From NCBI GenBank assembly GCA_019912905.1, contig JAIOHO010000772.1, positions 1 to 16,464 of the forward strand: a stretch of 16,464 nucleotides of DNA. The letters are read 5' to 3'. Under the pieces are notes generated by a model, which was not told the DNA's origin, did not search any database, and saw only the letters and a program-made list of their open reading frames with translations. The stretch comes from Anaerolineae bacterium (GTDB lineage Bacteria; Chloroflexota; Anaerolineae; Aggregatilineales; Phototrophicaceae). Made by a program: the position numbers and the translations under genes. Shown here piece after piece: positions 8,034-14,541 of this stretch (positions within the stretch are counted from its first letter, which is position 1; the number at the start of each line of letters is the position of its first letter).

Positions 8034-8318
8034 GATGATCCTTTTGGCATTCGCACCATACTCAATGAATTCTACTATAATACCCTCATGTGCTTCCTAT
8101 AAAGAACGATCCGCAACACTTTGAGTCGATGTTTGAAATGGACCGGAGGCAGTGGTCGATGCCAGCGCCAACAAGTCAGTCTCGGTGATCTTGATGTCTA
8201 TGAACACACTGTTCTGCGGCCAGTTTATGATCCATGACGAATAGCCTGAGGGGTTAGATTGCACAGGACGGGACTTTCTGAGAACACATCTGGGATCGTC
8301 GGGCAAGATGAATCCGCC
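8034..8318. other. Gene-free spacer between the methyltransferase and GT2 genes
   Basis: Divergent spacer of about 285 bases with lower GC than the flanking genes. On the + strand there is a TATAAT at 8076-8081 with no good -35. On the minus strand TATTAT (8077-8082) could serve the methyltransferase, again with no convincing -35. A 69-codon minus-strand open frame (8097-8306) has no recognisable motif, and no RNA structure or terminator was seen. Confidence 0.5.
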
Positions 8319-9206
8319 GTGAAACTTTCGTTTATTATCCTTACCTACAAGCGCGGCGAGCTGTTGAAAAAGTGCCTCGAATCGATCATCATGCAGCAGG
8401 GTCTACCGCAGCCTTATGAGATCCTCATCGTCGATAACGGCGGCGATGTATCCGTGAGTGAGTCCGCGAATCCGGACATCCACATTCGGGTAATTACCCC
8501 CCCGGAGAATATCGGCCCGGTTGCCGGTCACAATCTCGGCATGAAGCACGCGCAGGGCCAGTATTGGATCTTCATCGACGATGATGAGTGGTGGCACGAC
8601 GCGGATGATGCCGCCCGTCTGGTGCATTTCCTGGATACGCATCCGACCTGCGGCGCAGTTGCCTTCAAGACGATCGACCTCGATGGTCACGTGATTCCCG
8701 GTGAACTGCCGCACCCAGACAAGCCGTATATCCTGGCATGTCGCGATCCGGTTGAAGTGCCGTACTTTTATGAAGGCGTCTGCGCGTTGCGGGCGGAGGC
8801 TGTCCAGCAGGTCGGTGATTACCCGGAGCGCTATTACTATGGCATGGAAGGGCCGGACCTCGCGCTGCGGATGATGGACGCAGGCTATCGCGTCTATTAT
8901 GAGCCGGACAGCGCGGTCTATCACGCGCGATCGCCACAGGGCCGTACCGCCGGAGCAAAATACTGGCACAACATGACGCTGAATAAGAGCCGCATGGCCT
9001 GGCGGTTGCTGCCCCTGCCCTATCCGCTGACGACTCTGTTTATCTGGAGCGCAAAAACGCTGCTGGAGACGCATCGTCCTGCCCCGGTATGGGCCGCCTG
9101 GCGGAATTTATGGCGCGAACGACGGCTGCTGGCCGCTGAACGGAAGCCGATCAAACCGGAAACCGTGCGCTATTTGCGGCAGATTGGCGCGCGCCTGCTC
9201 TACTGA
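8319..9206 (+). CDS. Family 2 glycosyltransferase (GT-A fold)
   Basis: Starting at the GTG of 8319 the product is 295 residues and opens with MKLSFIILTYKR, the standard first strand of GT2 enzymes. EILIVDNGGD (34-43) binds the nucleotide. The metal-binding acidic cluster is FIDDDEWW (85-92). YFYEGVCALRAEAVQQVGDYPE (149-170) and YYYGMEGPDLALRMMDAGYRV (172-192) give the acceptor-side acidic residues and the typical DLALRMMDAGY helix. Such enzymes transfer a sugar from a nucleotide donor, often in polysaccharide or O-antigen synthesis. A TTG at 8259, preceded by GAGGGG, would add 20 residues without family similarity; it has a better ribosome site, so the start is uncertain. The last 70 residues are basic, and the hydrophobic FIWSAKTLL could be membrane-associated. 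Confidence 0.88.
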   Translation: MKLSFIILTYKRGELLKKCLESIIMQQGLPQPYEILIVDNGGDVSVSESANPDIHIRVITPPENIGPVAGHNLGMKHAQGQYWIFIDDDEWWHDADDAARLVHFLDTHPTCGAVAFKTIDLDGHVIPGELPHPDKPYILACRDPVEVPYFYEGVCALRAEAVQQVGDYPERYYYGMEGPDLALRMMDAGYRVYYEPDSAVYHARSPQGRTAGAKYWHNMTLNKSRMAWRLLPLPYPLTTLFIWSAKTLLETHRPAPVWAAWRNLWRERRLLAAERKPIKPETVRYLRQIGARLLY

Positions 9207-9278
9207 ACCACTGACCATACTCCTGCGTCCATCATCGAAGTAAAGCCCGAGTCGTGTAAAGCCAATTCATACTGACGG

Positions 9279-9307
9279 CTGAAATTCTCCGTGGGGGACG
9301 GTACAAT
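9279..9307 (+). promoter_or_regulatory. Promoter for the acyl-CoA dehydrogenase-like operon
   Basis: CTGAAA (9279-9284, 4 of 6 to TTGACA) and TACAAT (9302-9307, 5 of 6 to TATAAT) are 17 bp apart. The predicted start near 9313 leaves about 33 bases before the ATG at 9347, where ACAGGA (9333-9337 region) is the ribosome site. Confidence 0.5.
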
Positions 9308-9346
9308 CGGAGCCTCTCACTGAAGCATGGTACAGGATGATCCAGG

Positions 9347-10495
9347 ATGACTGAAGCTGCTCACGCTGCACCCCTCCTCAAACTTGCCCGTGAACTGGCG
9401 GCGCAAATCGGTGCCCGCGCTGATCGAGCGGACAAACGGGGCCGCCTGCCATCGGAAGACGTGCACGCCCTGAAAGAATCCGGCTATCTGGCTATCAGTG
9501 TGCCGCAGGCGTATGGGGGCCTGGAGCTGCCGCTGCGAGTCTGCGTCGAGGCGCAGTTGGAACTCGCCCAGGGCAGCGGATCAACGGCGATGGTGGCGGC
9601 CATGCCGATTCACATGATCGGGGCGGCACGCGAGAATCGTCAGTGGGCAGAAGCCGACTTCGAGCGTTTGTGCCGCATCCTGGTCGAAGGCGGACTGATC
9701 AACAGCTGCGCCAGCGAACCCACCCTCGGCAGCCCCTCGCGCGGCGGGGCCTTCGCGACTCAGGCCGTGAGGACGGCGGACGGATTCTGCATCAACGGGC
9801 ACAAAAACTGGTCTACGGGCGGAGCGCATCTGACTCACCTGCTGGTCAGCCTGATGCTGGACGGCGAGGTGGCGCAGCTTCTGGTGCCCAATCATCAGCC
9901 AGGGGTTCGCTGGGAACCGACCTGGCAGCATTCGCTCAGCCTGCGTGCCAGTGACAGCGATGATGTTTATTTCGAAAACGTGATTGTGCCGGAAGATCAT
10001 CTGCTGCGACGCAGCGGCGCTGGCAGCCAGAAGCCCGGCCCCAACGCCTGGTTCCCGCTGATGACCGCAGCCACCTACCTGGGCGAGGCGATTGCGGCTC
10101 GTGACGCGGCCATCCGCTTTGCGCTGGAGCGTGTGCCGACCGCGCTGGGCAAGTCGATTGCCACCCTGCCCAAGATCCAACGGCAGATCGGAGAAATCGA
10201 CACCAGCCTGCAAGCGGCCCGGCTGCTGCTGCTGGCAGCGGCGGGGGCCTGGGATGCGCGCGAGACCAACGCCTGGGCGCAGGTGGTGGCGGCCAAGCAC
10301 TTCGCCAACGAAACCGCGATCCTGGCAACTGACCTGGCGCTGCGTGTGGTGGGGGGACAGGCGATCACCGGAGCGCTGCCTATGGAACGCTATTTTCGTG
10401 ATGCGCGCGGCGGCATCACCCATCCGCCATCCGGTGACACCGCCCTGGAAATTGTCGGACGCGCCGCCATCGACGCGTTGAGCGCAGGAGCTTAA
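9347..10495 (+). CDS. Acyl-CoA dehydrogenase-fold flavoprotein (possible monooxygenase/dehydrogenase)
   Basis: A 382-residue protein with the three-part acyl-CoA dehydrogenase fold: an N-terminal helical domain (1-115, with LKESGYLAISVPQAYGG at 42-58), a beta-barrel (116-220, with SCASEPTLGSPSRGG at 120-134 and INGHKNWSTGG at 149-159) and a C-terminal four-helix domain (235-382). The last holds LPKIQRQIGEIDTSLQAARL and RVVGGQAITGALPMERYFRDAR (up to 354). FAD or FMN should bind here. The C-terminal motif reads GGITHPPSGDTALEIVG, without the IYEGT-like glutamate of true short-chain dehydrogenases. It may therefore be a group D flavin monooxygenase of the DszC/SfnB kind, or another oxidative enzyme. 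It heads an operon with the small protein 3 bases downstream. Confidence 0.87.
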   Translation: MTEAAHAAPLLKLARELAAQIGARADRADKRGRLPSEDVHALKESGYLAISVPQAYGGLELPLRVCVEAQLELAQGSGSTAMVAAMPIHMIGAARENRQWAEADFERLCRILVEGGLINSCASEPTLGSPSRGGAFATQAVRTADGFCINGHKNWSTGGAHLTHLLVSLMLDGEVAQLLVPNHQPGVRWEPTWQHSLSLRASDSDDVYFENVIVPEDHLLRRSGAGSQKPGPNAWFPLMTAATYLGEAIAARDAAIRFALERVPTALGKSIATLPKIQRQIGEIDTSLQAARLLLLAAAGAWDARETNAWAQVVAAKHFANETAILATDLALRVVGGQAITGALPMERYFRDARGGITHPPSGDTALEIVGRAAIDALSAGA

Positions 10496-10498
10496 TCT

Positions 10499-10843
10499 GT
10501 GAGTACAGACCCGGAAGAACCGCAGTTTTTATACGTCACCACCATCGGTTGGAAAAGTGGCCGACCGCACGAGATCGAGATCTGGTTCGTGGCTTATGGA
10601 AGCGCGTTTTACATCGTGTCCGAAATGCGCGATCGTTCACACTGGGTCCAGAATATCCGGCGGCACCCGGCGATTACGTTTCGCGTAGGCGAGCAGAGCT
10701 ATCGCGGGAGCGGACGCGTCGTGGACAACGCCGCCGAACCGGAACTGGCGGCGGCGGTCAGCCACTTGATGGACGCCAAATACGATTGGAGCGACGGCCT
10801 GATCGTCGAACTCAGGCCGGATTCGGATCACCTGCCAGGCTAA
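10499..10843 (+). CDS. Nitroreductase/deazaflavin-dependent (DDN-like) split-barrel family protein
   Basis: A 114-residue protein starting at GTG 10499, with CAGGAG (10485-10490) 8 bases upstream. It resembles the small split beta-barrel proteins that bind FMN or F420: FLYVTTIGWKSGRPHEIEIWF (10-30) matches the opening TTTGRKSG-PR motif, YIVSEMRDRSHWVQNIRRHPAITFRVG (38-64) matches the conserved HW..N...P...V.V core, and LIVELRP closes the barrel. The start codon is 3 bases after the flavoprotein stop, so translation is probably coupled, and a shared redox role is likely. The cofactor (FMN, F420 or only ligand binding) cannot be told. The final TAA overlaps the stop of the opposite-strand regulator by 4 bases. 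Confidence 0.82.
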   Translation: MSTDPEEPQFLYVTTIGWKSGRPHEIEIWFVAYGSAFYIVSEMRDRSHWVQNIRRHPAITFRVGEQSYRGSGRVVDNAAEPELAAAVSHLMDAKYDWSDGLIVELRPDSDHLPG

Positions 10844-11838
10844 ACGGCCAGATCGAACAGGACGAGCAGCTGCGTGCCGCGGTCGGTCAGCCGGTAAAAG
10901 ACGCGCCTGCCGCTGCGGTGCGGCTCGACCAGGCCGGCCTGCTGTAAGCGCCCCAGGTGCTGAGAGGCAGCCCCGGCGGAAATGTGCAGGCGGCGGGCGA
11001 TTTCCCCGGTGTTGGATGGGATAGACAGGGTTTGCAGCACGCGTGCGCGCCCTTCACCCAGCGCCAGCTCCAGCGAAGGGTTGTCTTCCTGGGACCTGGG
11101 CCGCCAGTTGCCGACACCCCGCGCTGTGTAAATGATCATCGGCTGCCATTCCGGTTCGATCTGCCACTGAATCCCGCACGCGCCAAAAAATGCTGGCACT
11201 AACTGGAGGCCATCCCCGTTGAGCCGATATTCATCACCGCAGGATGGACGGTGGGGCTTGATAATCTCGATCACGCCTTCCTGATAGCGCAGCATGGCGG
11301 TGTCAATGCCATTGAGCATGTGCCCCGGCCCATGCAGCGCCATGGCGCGGGCGTGATGAATCAGATCCCCTTCCAGAATGGCGGTCATCCCCGGCCAGTG
11401 CGGTTCGAGCGCGCGCCGCCAGTACAGCCGCAGTTCTTCGGCCAGACAGTGCAGCGCTTCGTAGGGATAGGCGAGGAAGAAGTTCCCGATGTCCGATTCG
11501 CCGCCGTGCTCGAACAGCGTCTGAATATTCTTGCGGATGACGATTTCCGGCGTGTTGAGCATCTCCCGGATGGCGTGCTCAATGTTAGTCTGGACGATGC
11601 GCGGCGTTGGCGTCATAAAATCCGGGATGTAATGGACACCCGGCTGGATCAACGCATCCATGAAGGGCAGATCAACGCCGTGCAGCGCCCGCAGAGCCGT
11701 ATCGACCCATTTCCGGTAAAGTGAATGCGACTTTTCCGAGCGCAGCATGTGATAACTGATGGACAGCTCGACCAGCGGATTATAGGCGAAACGCGTTTCC
11801 AGCAGGTCATCCGGTGTGACGTATACTTTGATCGCCAT
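10840..11838 (-). CDS. ArsR-family winged-helix transcriptional regulator with long N-terminal DUF5937-like domain
   Basis: A 332-residue protein. The C-terminal about 75 residues are an ArsR winged helix-turn-helix: LGEGRARVLQTL (260-271), the NTGEIARRLHISAGAASQHLGRLQQAGLV block (276-304) and the wing GRRVFYRLTDRG (310-321). The N-terminal 250 residues, with no cysteine pair of a classic metal sensor, are the kind seen in large ArsR relatives of the DUF5937 group and probably sense an unknown ligand. It converges on the flavoprotein operon, with stop codons sharing 4 bases, and diverges from a small gene across an AT-rich palindrome (11900-11927), which could be its operator. The ATG at 11838 has only a weak GAGGA, about 17 bases away. 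Confidence 0.85.
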   Translation of the reverse strand: MAIKVYVTPDDLLETRFAYNPLVELSISYHMLRSEKSHSLYRKWVDTALRALHGVDLPFMDALIQPGVHYIPDFMTPTPRIVQTNIEHAIREMLNTPEIVIRKNIQTLFEHGGESDIGNFFLAYPYEALHCLAEELRLYWRRALEPHWPGMTAILEGDLIHHARAMALHGPGHMLNGIDTAMLRYQEGVIEIIKPHRPSCGDEYRLNGDGLQLVPAFFGACGIQWQIEPEWQPMIIYTARGVGNWRPRSQEDNPSLELALGEGRARVLQTLSIPSNTGEIARRLHISAGAASQHLGRLQQAGLVEPHRSGRRVFYRLTDRGTQLLVLFDLAV

Positions 11839-11871
11839 AGCGGTATATCGCTCTTCCTCTGATTTGCACTC

Positions 11872-11901
11872 ATCATACAGCAGAACAAACGATCCAGTAA
11901 A
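11872..11901 (-). promoter_or_regulatory. Promoter for the ArsR-type regulator
   Basis: On the minus strand TTTACT (11896-11901, 4 of 6) and TATGAT (11872-11877, 5 of 6) have an 18 bp spacer. The -35 overlaps the edge of the palindrome, consistent with autoregulation. Confidence 0.42.
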
Positions 11902-11927
11902 TCATTTTAGTAAAAACTAAATAAGTT
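11900..11927. promoter_or_regulatory. AT-rich inverted repeat, candidate ArsR-type operator
   Basis: The perfect core is TTTAGT (11906-11911), spacer AAAA, ACTAAA (11916-11921). Taken as 12-base half-sites, AATCATTTTAGT and ACTAAATAAGTT match at 8 of 12 positions. It lies between the divergent promoters and is strikingly AT-rich against its surroundings. ArsR proteins bind such interrupted 12-mer palindromes; binding here is inferred. Confidence 0.45.
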
Positions 11928-11954
11928 CAGTTTTCGGGCCACCTGTCCTACACT
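11926..11954 (+). promoter_or_regulatory. Promoter for the small charged-protein gene
   Basis: TTCAGT (11926-11931) and TACACT (11949-11954), 17 bp spacer. It partly overlaps the palindrome region. The -35 is weak (3 of 6). Confidence 0.35.
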
Positions 11955-11990
11955 GAGGATCGTAAAGCGGTCGTGGAGAGGGGTGAAGTG

Positions 11991-12242
11991 GTGAACGAGC
12001 ACATGAGCGAACACTATCTGTTGAAGCACTTTGAGGTGCAGCAGACTCGTCTGGTCGATGAAGCGCGGCGCGAGCGGCTGAAAGCGGAAGTCCTGGCCGC
12101 GGCCCGCCGTCAGCGACCTTCGCGCCGGGCATTTCGCCTGCCGGCTCTGAACCTGTTGGGCGTGCTGCGTGCCAGCCTGCAAACCGGGAAAACGCAGCCT
12201 GAATTTCGGGATTGCGCGGGTCTGGAATCCAGCAGCCTCTAG
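11991..12242 (+). CDS. Small charged hypothetical protein
   Basis: A hypothetical 83-residue protein from GTG 11991 (GTG 11988 and 11973 and ATG 12003 are alternatives). GAGAGGGGTGAA just upstream is a good ribosome site for 11988/11991. The first part is a charged helix: HYLLKHFEVQQTRLVDEARRERLKAEVLAAARRQ, about half Arg/Lys/Glu and coiled-coil-like. The later part includes ALNLLGVLRASL, which is mildly hydrophobic. I recognise no family. Reasons to believe it is real are the ribosome site, the promoter, good codon use and a strong terminator 38 bases after the stop. It shares a divergent control region with the ArsR-type regulator, which might control it. Confidence 0.6.
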   Translation: MNEHMSEHYLLKHFEVQQTRLVDEARRERLKAEVLAAARRQRPSRRAFRLPALNLLGVLRASLQTGKTQPEFRDCAGLESSSL

Positions 12243-12279
12243 GCCGCTGTCCGCACCCGTTCGATTTCTTCCTCTGACG

Positions 12280-12311
12280 AACGGCGCAGTCGCTGCGCCG
12301 TTTTCTTTTTT
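12280..12311 (+). terminator. Rho-independent terminator
   Basis: Perfect 10-bp stem AACGGCGCAG (12280-12289) with CTGCGCCGTT (12293-12302), loop TCG, then TTTTCTTTTTT to 12311. It ends the small-protein transcript and insulates the YqaE-family gene. Confidence 0.92.
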
Positions 12312-12388
12312 CCTGCCAGTGCGACCGGATGGCCTGTTCCTGCGTATAGATTTATAGAATTGAAACTCAACGCAGGAGTATGAACATT

Positions 12389-12550
12389 ATGGGTTGTGGA
12401 CGCGCACTGCTGTGCATCCTCTTTCCGCCGCTTGCGGTGCTCGACCGCGGCTGTGGGACGGTTATCATCGTGTTTGCGCTGACGCTGGCCGGGTGGATTC
12501 CTGGGGCGATTGCGGCGCTGCTGCTGAATTATATGGCGGATAACCGCTGA
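12389..12550 (+). CDS. YqaE/Pmp3-family small membrane protein
   Basis: A 53-residue hydrophobic protein of the YqaE/Pmp3 (UPF0057) family, small membrane proteins linked in other organisms to membrane potential and stress. Residues 6-18 (ALLCILFPPLAVL) form the first membrane helix, with the family's PPLAVL-DRGCGT element at 13-24. Residues 25-47 form the second, containing LTLAGWIPGAIAALLL, where the LxGWIPG motif is diagnostic. The gene ends NYMADNR. AGGAG (12374-12378) lies 10 bases before the ATG at 12389. An in-frame ATG at 12380 is too close to that site. Terminators on both sides suggest its own transcript, from AT-rich -10-like sequences at 12345-12358 that have no good -35. Confidence 0.88.
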   Translation: MGCGRALLCILFPPLAVLDRGCGTVIIVFALTLAGWIPGAIAALLLNYMADNR

Positions 12551-12576
12551 TACGCGCAAACAAGGTGCGGCTCGCT

Positions 12577-12620
12577 AGAGGGCTTCGGAGTCGATCCGAA
12601 ACCCTCTGTTTGATTTGCTT
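12577..12620 (+). terminator. Probable terminator after the YqaE-family gene
   Basis: AGAGGGCTTCGG (12577-12588) pairs with CCGAAACCCTCT (12596-12607), 12 pairs with one mismatch, loop AGTCGAT. It is followed by the fairly T-rich GTTTGATTTGCTT. The tail is less uniform than in the terminator at 12280. Confidence 0.6.
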
Positions 12621-12647
12621 GCAGGGGGATTGCTTTGCCGCCATACT
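12619..12647 (+). promoter_or_regulatory. Possible promoter for the D-threonine aldolase-like operon
   Basis: TTGCAG (12619-12624) and CATACT (12642-12647) with a 17 bp spacer, starting transcription near 12654, just upstream of AGGGAGA at 12664-12670. Each box is a partial match; the -35 is the same TTGCAG used at 4008-4013. Confidence 0.35.
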
Positions 12648-12677
12648 TGTGCCAAATGCAATCAGGGAGACCCACCC

Positions 12678-13727
12678 ATGCAAACAGTTCATGACCTCGA
12701 GACGCCCAGTGTCCTCATCGACCTCGACCGGATGGAGACCAATATCGCCCGGATGCAGGGTTACTGCGATCATTACGGCCTGAAGTTCCGCCCGCATATT
12801 AAGACCCATAAAATTCCGGCGATTGCACGGCTGCAACTGGCTGCCGGGGCAGTGGGTATTGCCTGCCAGAAACTGACTGAGGCCCAGGTGTTCATCGACG
12901 CCGGAGGGTTTGAGGACATCCAGATCCCTTACAATATCGTCGGTCCCCAGAAAACGGCGCGCCTGGCCGACCAGTCGCTGTATAACCGCATGACGGTCAG
13001 CGCCGATCATCCGTCCGTCATTCGCGGCCTGTCAGAAGCAGCGGCGGCCCAGGGCATTTCCATCCGCGTCATGGTGGACCTGGGTACCGAGATCGAACGC
13101 ACTGGGGCGACCCCGGCGGAAGCGCTCGAACTGGCGCGGCAGATCGACGAAGACGATCATCTCCACTTTGCCGGGGTGCTGGTCTACCCGAGCAACCCGT
13201 CGATCCGCCCGAAACTTCAGGAATTACTGGATGGGCTGCATCAGTCAGGCATCGGGGTAGACAGCGTCAGCGGCGGCGGTACGGGCGCATCCCTCACAGC
13301 GCATGAGGTGCCGGAACTGACGGAACTACGGGTGGGGACCTATATCTTTAACGACTGGAACACGGTCACAGCGGGCTGGGCCGATGTCGAGGACTGTGCG
13401 ATGACGGTGATGGCGACCGTCGTCAGCCGACCGACTCAGGACCGGGCGATTCTGGACAGCGGCAGCAAGACCCTGGCGGCGGATCGTGTGGCCGATGGGC
13501 ACGGCTGTATCCTGCAATATCCCGGCGCGCATGTCTACAAGCTCAACGAAGAACATGCCTTCGTGGACCTGAGCGCGTGTGACGAGCGGCCAGTAATCGG
13601 CGAACGAGTCCAGGTGGTGCCGGTGCATACCTGCGTCATCACCAACCTTCACAACACCGTCTATGGCATTCGCGGCGACACAATCGAGGAAGTCTGGGAG
13701 GTCGCAGCCCGGGGACGGGTGTGGTAG
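12678..13727 (+). CDS. D-threonine aldolase / D-serine dehydratase-like PLP enzyme
   Basis: A 349-residue fold-type III (alanine racemase-like) enzyme. TPSVLIDLDRMETNIARMQ (9-27) starts the TIM barrel. RPHIKTHK (38-45) carries Lys42, which forms the internal aldimine with PLP. SGGGTG (198-203) is the phosphate-binding loop. The C-terminal beta domain has PVHTCVITNLHN (315-326), whose His317 and Cys319 are the metal ligands of D-threonine aldolase and D-serine dehydratase. These enzymes cleave D-3-hydroxy amino acids or deaminate D-serine. The exact substrate is undecided. The ATG at 12678 has AGGGAGA 7 bases upstream; the longer frame from 12615 lacks support. Two bases after its stop starts a C2-like gene, probably translationally coupled. 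Confidence 0.9.
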   Translation: MQTVHDLETPSVLIDLDRMETNIARMQGYCDHYGLKFRPHIKTHKIPAIARLQLAAGAVGIACQKLTEAQVFIDAGGFEDIQIPYNIVGPQKTARLADQSLYNRMTVSADHPSVIRGLSEAAAAQGISIRVMVDLGTEIERTGATPAEALELARQIDEDDHLHFAGVLVYPSNPSIRPKLQELLDGLHQSGIGVDSVSGGGTGASLTAHEVPELTELRVGTYIFNDWNTVTAGWADVEDCAMTVMATVVSRPTQDRAILDSGSKTLAADRVADGHGCILQYPGAHVYKLNEEHAFVDLSACDERPVIGERVQVVPVHTCVITNLHNTVYGIRGDTIEEVWEVAARGRVW

Positions 13728-13729
13728 CC

Positions 13730-14149
13730 ATGACTTACACCGTGAAGTTGATTGGACTGAAGTGTCTGGTGTCGCAGGAAGATGATGGCGACGAAATTTA
13801 CCTGACCCTGAACCGTGAACTGATCTGGGCCATGCCTGGCGACTACGTAATGCACGAAAATCCGCAGCGGCCAAACCATGTCAAGGAGGTTGATTTTGTG
13901 GCGGGTCAGCTTCTCACCTCCAAGGGCTGGCAGCCGATACCCGCAGCCACCCTGGGAGCTTCGGTTTTTGGTGGGCGCTCAGGCCGATCAGAGATCGAGG
14001 TGTGGGACCACGATAACTTTTCACGGGACGATTATTTTGGGAAAATTACGGGTTCAGAGAACGAAATCGGGCACGGACACATCACCGGGGTGGCTGCGCA
14101 GGATGCAGCCCACTACGTTTTAACCTACGAAATACTGGCCGAGGAATAA
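13730..14149 (+). CDS. C2-domain-like small protein
   Basis: A 139-residue soluble protein without signal or membrane segment. YTVKLIGLKCLVSQEDDGDEIYLTL (3-27) and VWDHDNFSRDDYFGKI (91-106) resemble the two acidic calcium-binding loops of C2 domains: an Asp-rich loop after strand one, and a D-x-D-x(4-5)-DD-x-x-G pattern before a late strand. The middle contains GDYVMHENP (37-45) and a Gly/Ser-rich turn. C2 folds commonly bind Ca2+, lipid or protein partners; here the role is unknown and the fold is inferred. The ATG at 13730 is chosen over GTG 13721, which is inside the upstream gene. It begins 2 bases after the aldolase-like gene's stop, so the two are expected to be made together. Confidence 0.72.
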   Translation: MTYTVKLIGLKCLVSQEDDGDEIYLTLNRELIWAMPGDYVMHENPQRPNHVKEVDFVAGQLLTSKGWQPIPAATLGASVFGGRSGRSEIEVWDHDNFSRDDYFGKITGSENEIGHGHITGVAAQDAAHYVLTYEILAEE

Positions 14150-14205
14150 GTTTAGCTCGAGATGAGAATTTGCTCAGTGATCACCCGATCGCCTGTAATC
14201 GCGTG

Positions 14206-14314
14206 GTAAGATTTGGATGCTCTACTTAAAAGAGTAAAGCAACAAGTTTTCCCCCTTCCCCCTATATGTGTTGTTGCGGCAGCGCTCGTCGAGATGACGA
14301 GCGCTGTTGCTTTT
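14206..14314 (+). ncRNA. Candidate small RNA with C-rich loop and terminator hairpin
   Basis: A TTGCTC/TGTAAT pair (14170-14175, 14194-14199) could start transcription near 14206. CAACA (14240-14244) can pair with TGTTG (14269-14273), leaving a loop with two runs of five C (around 14251-14262). The terminator hairpin at 14280-14314 follows. AAAGCAACA (14236-14244) could also pair with the terminator-side TGTTGCTTT (14305-14313). Two C5 runs in a loop recall C-rich regulatory RNAs that bind G-rich ribosome sites. No known family is recognised. Confidence 0.35.
14280..14314 (+). terminator. Strong hairpin with T-rich tail (terminator)
   Basis: Perfect 11-bp stem CAGCGCTCGTC (14280-14290) with GACGAGCGCTG (14296-14306), loop GAGAT, then TTGCTTTT. 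It is 130 bases after the C2-like gene stop, so it may end that transcript or a separate small RNA. Confidence 0.75.
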
Positions 14315-14541
14315 AGTGTGTGGAGGTGGCGCGAATTGCACGCGCGTCCGAGATGTACCTGTTGCGTCCGGTTTTCACGGGTTTGCGATGCGCCTTCGCG
14401 CTACTCGCCGGACAGCACACCCCGTCGAAACTAGTTCACCCCCATCGACTCTATTGTACCGGATGCGCGTATGAGCTGTATAGGACGCGCCGGAATCGTT
14501 TGTGCGCGAAATCCTCAGCCTGATCTGCCGGAGAAACTCCA

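Noticed and set aside
8097..8306. 69-codon minus-strand frame in the methyltransferase-GT2 spacer
   Set aside because: No family motif, no ribosome site, and it would overlap the possible TTG start of the GT2 gene.
12615..12677. Longer N-terminus for the D-threonine aldolase-like protein
   Set aside because: The added residues lack family similarity, start at a TTG with no ribosome site and lie over a terminator tail and promoter.
14213..14523. Two + strand frames between the C2-like and DUF3105 genes
   Set aside because: No ribosome site; cysteine- and arginine-rich products typical of non-coding GC-rich sequence; one runs through the terminator hairpin.
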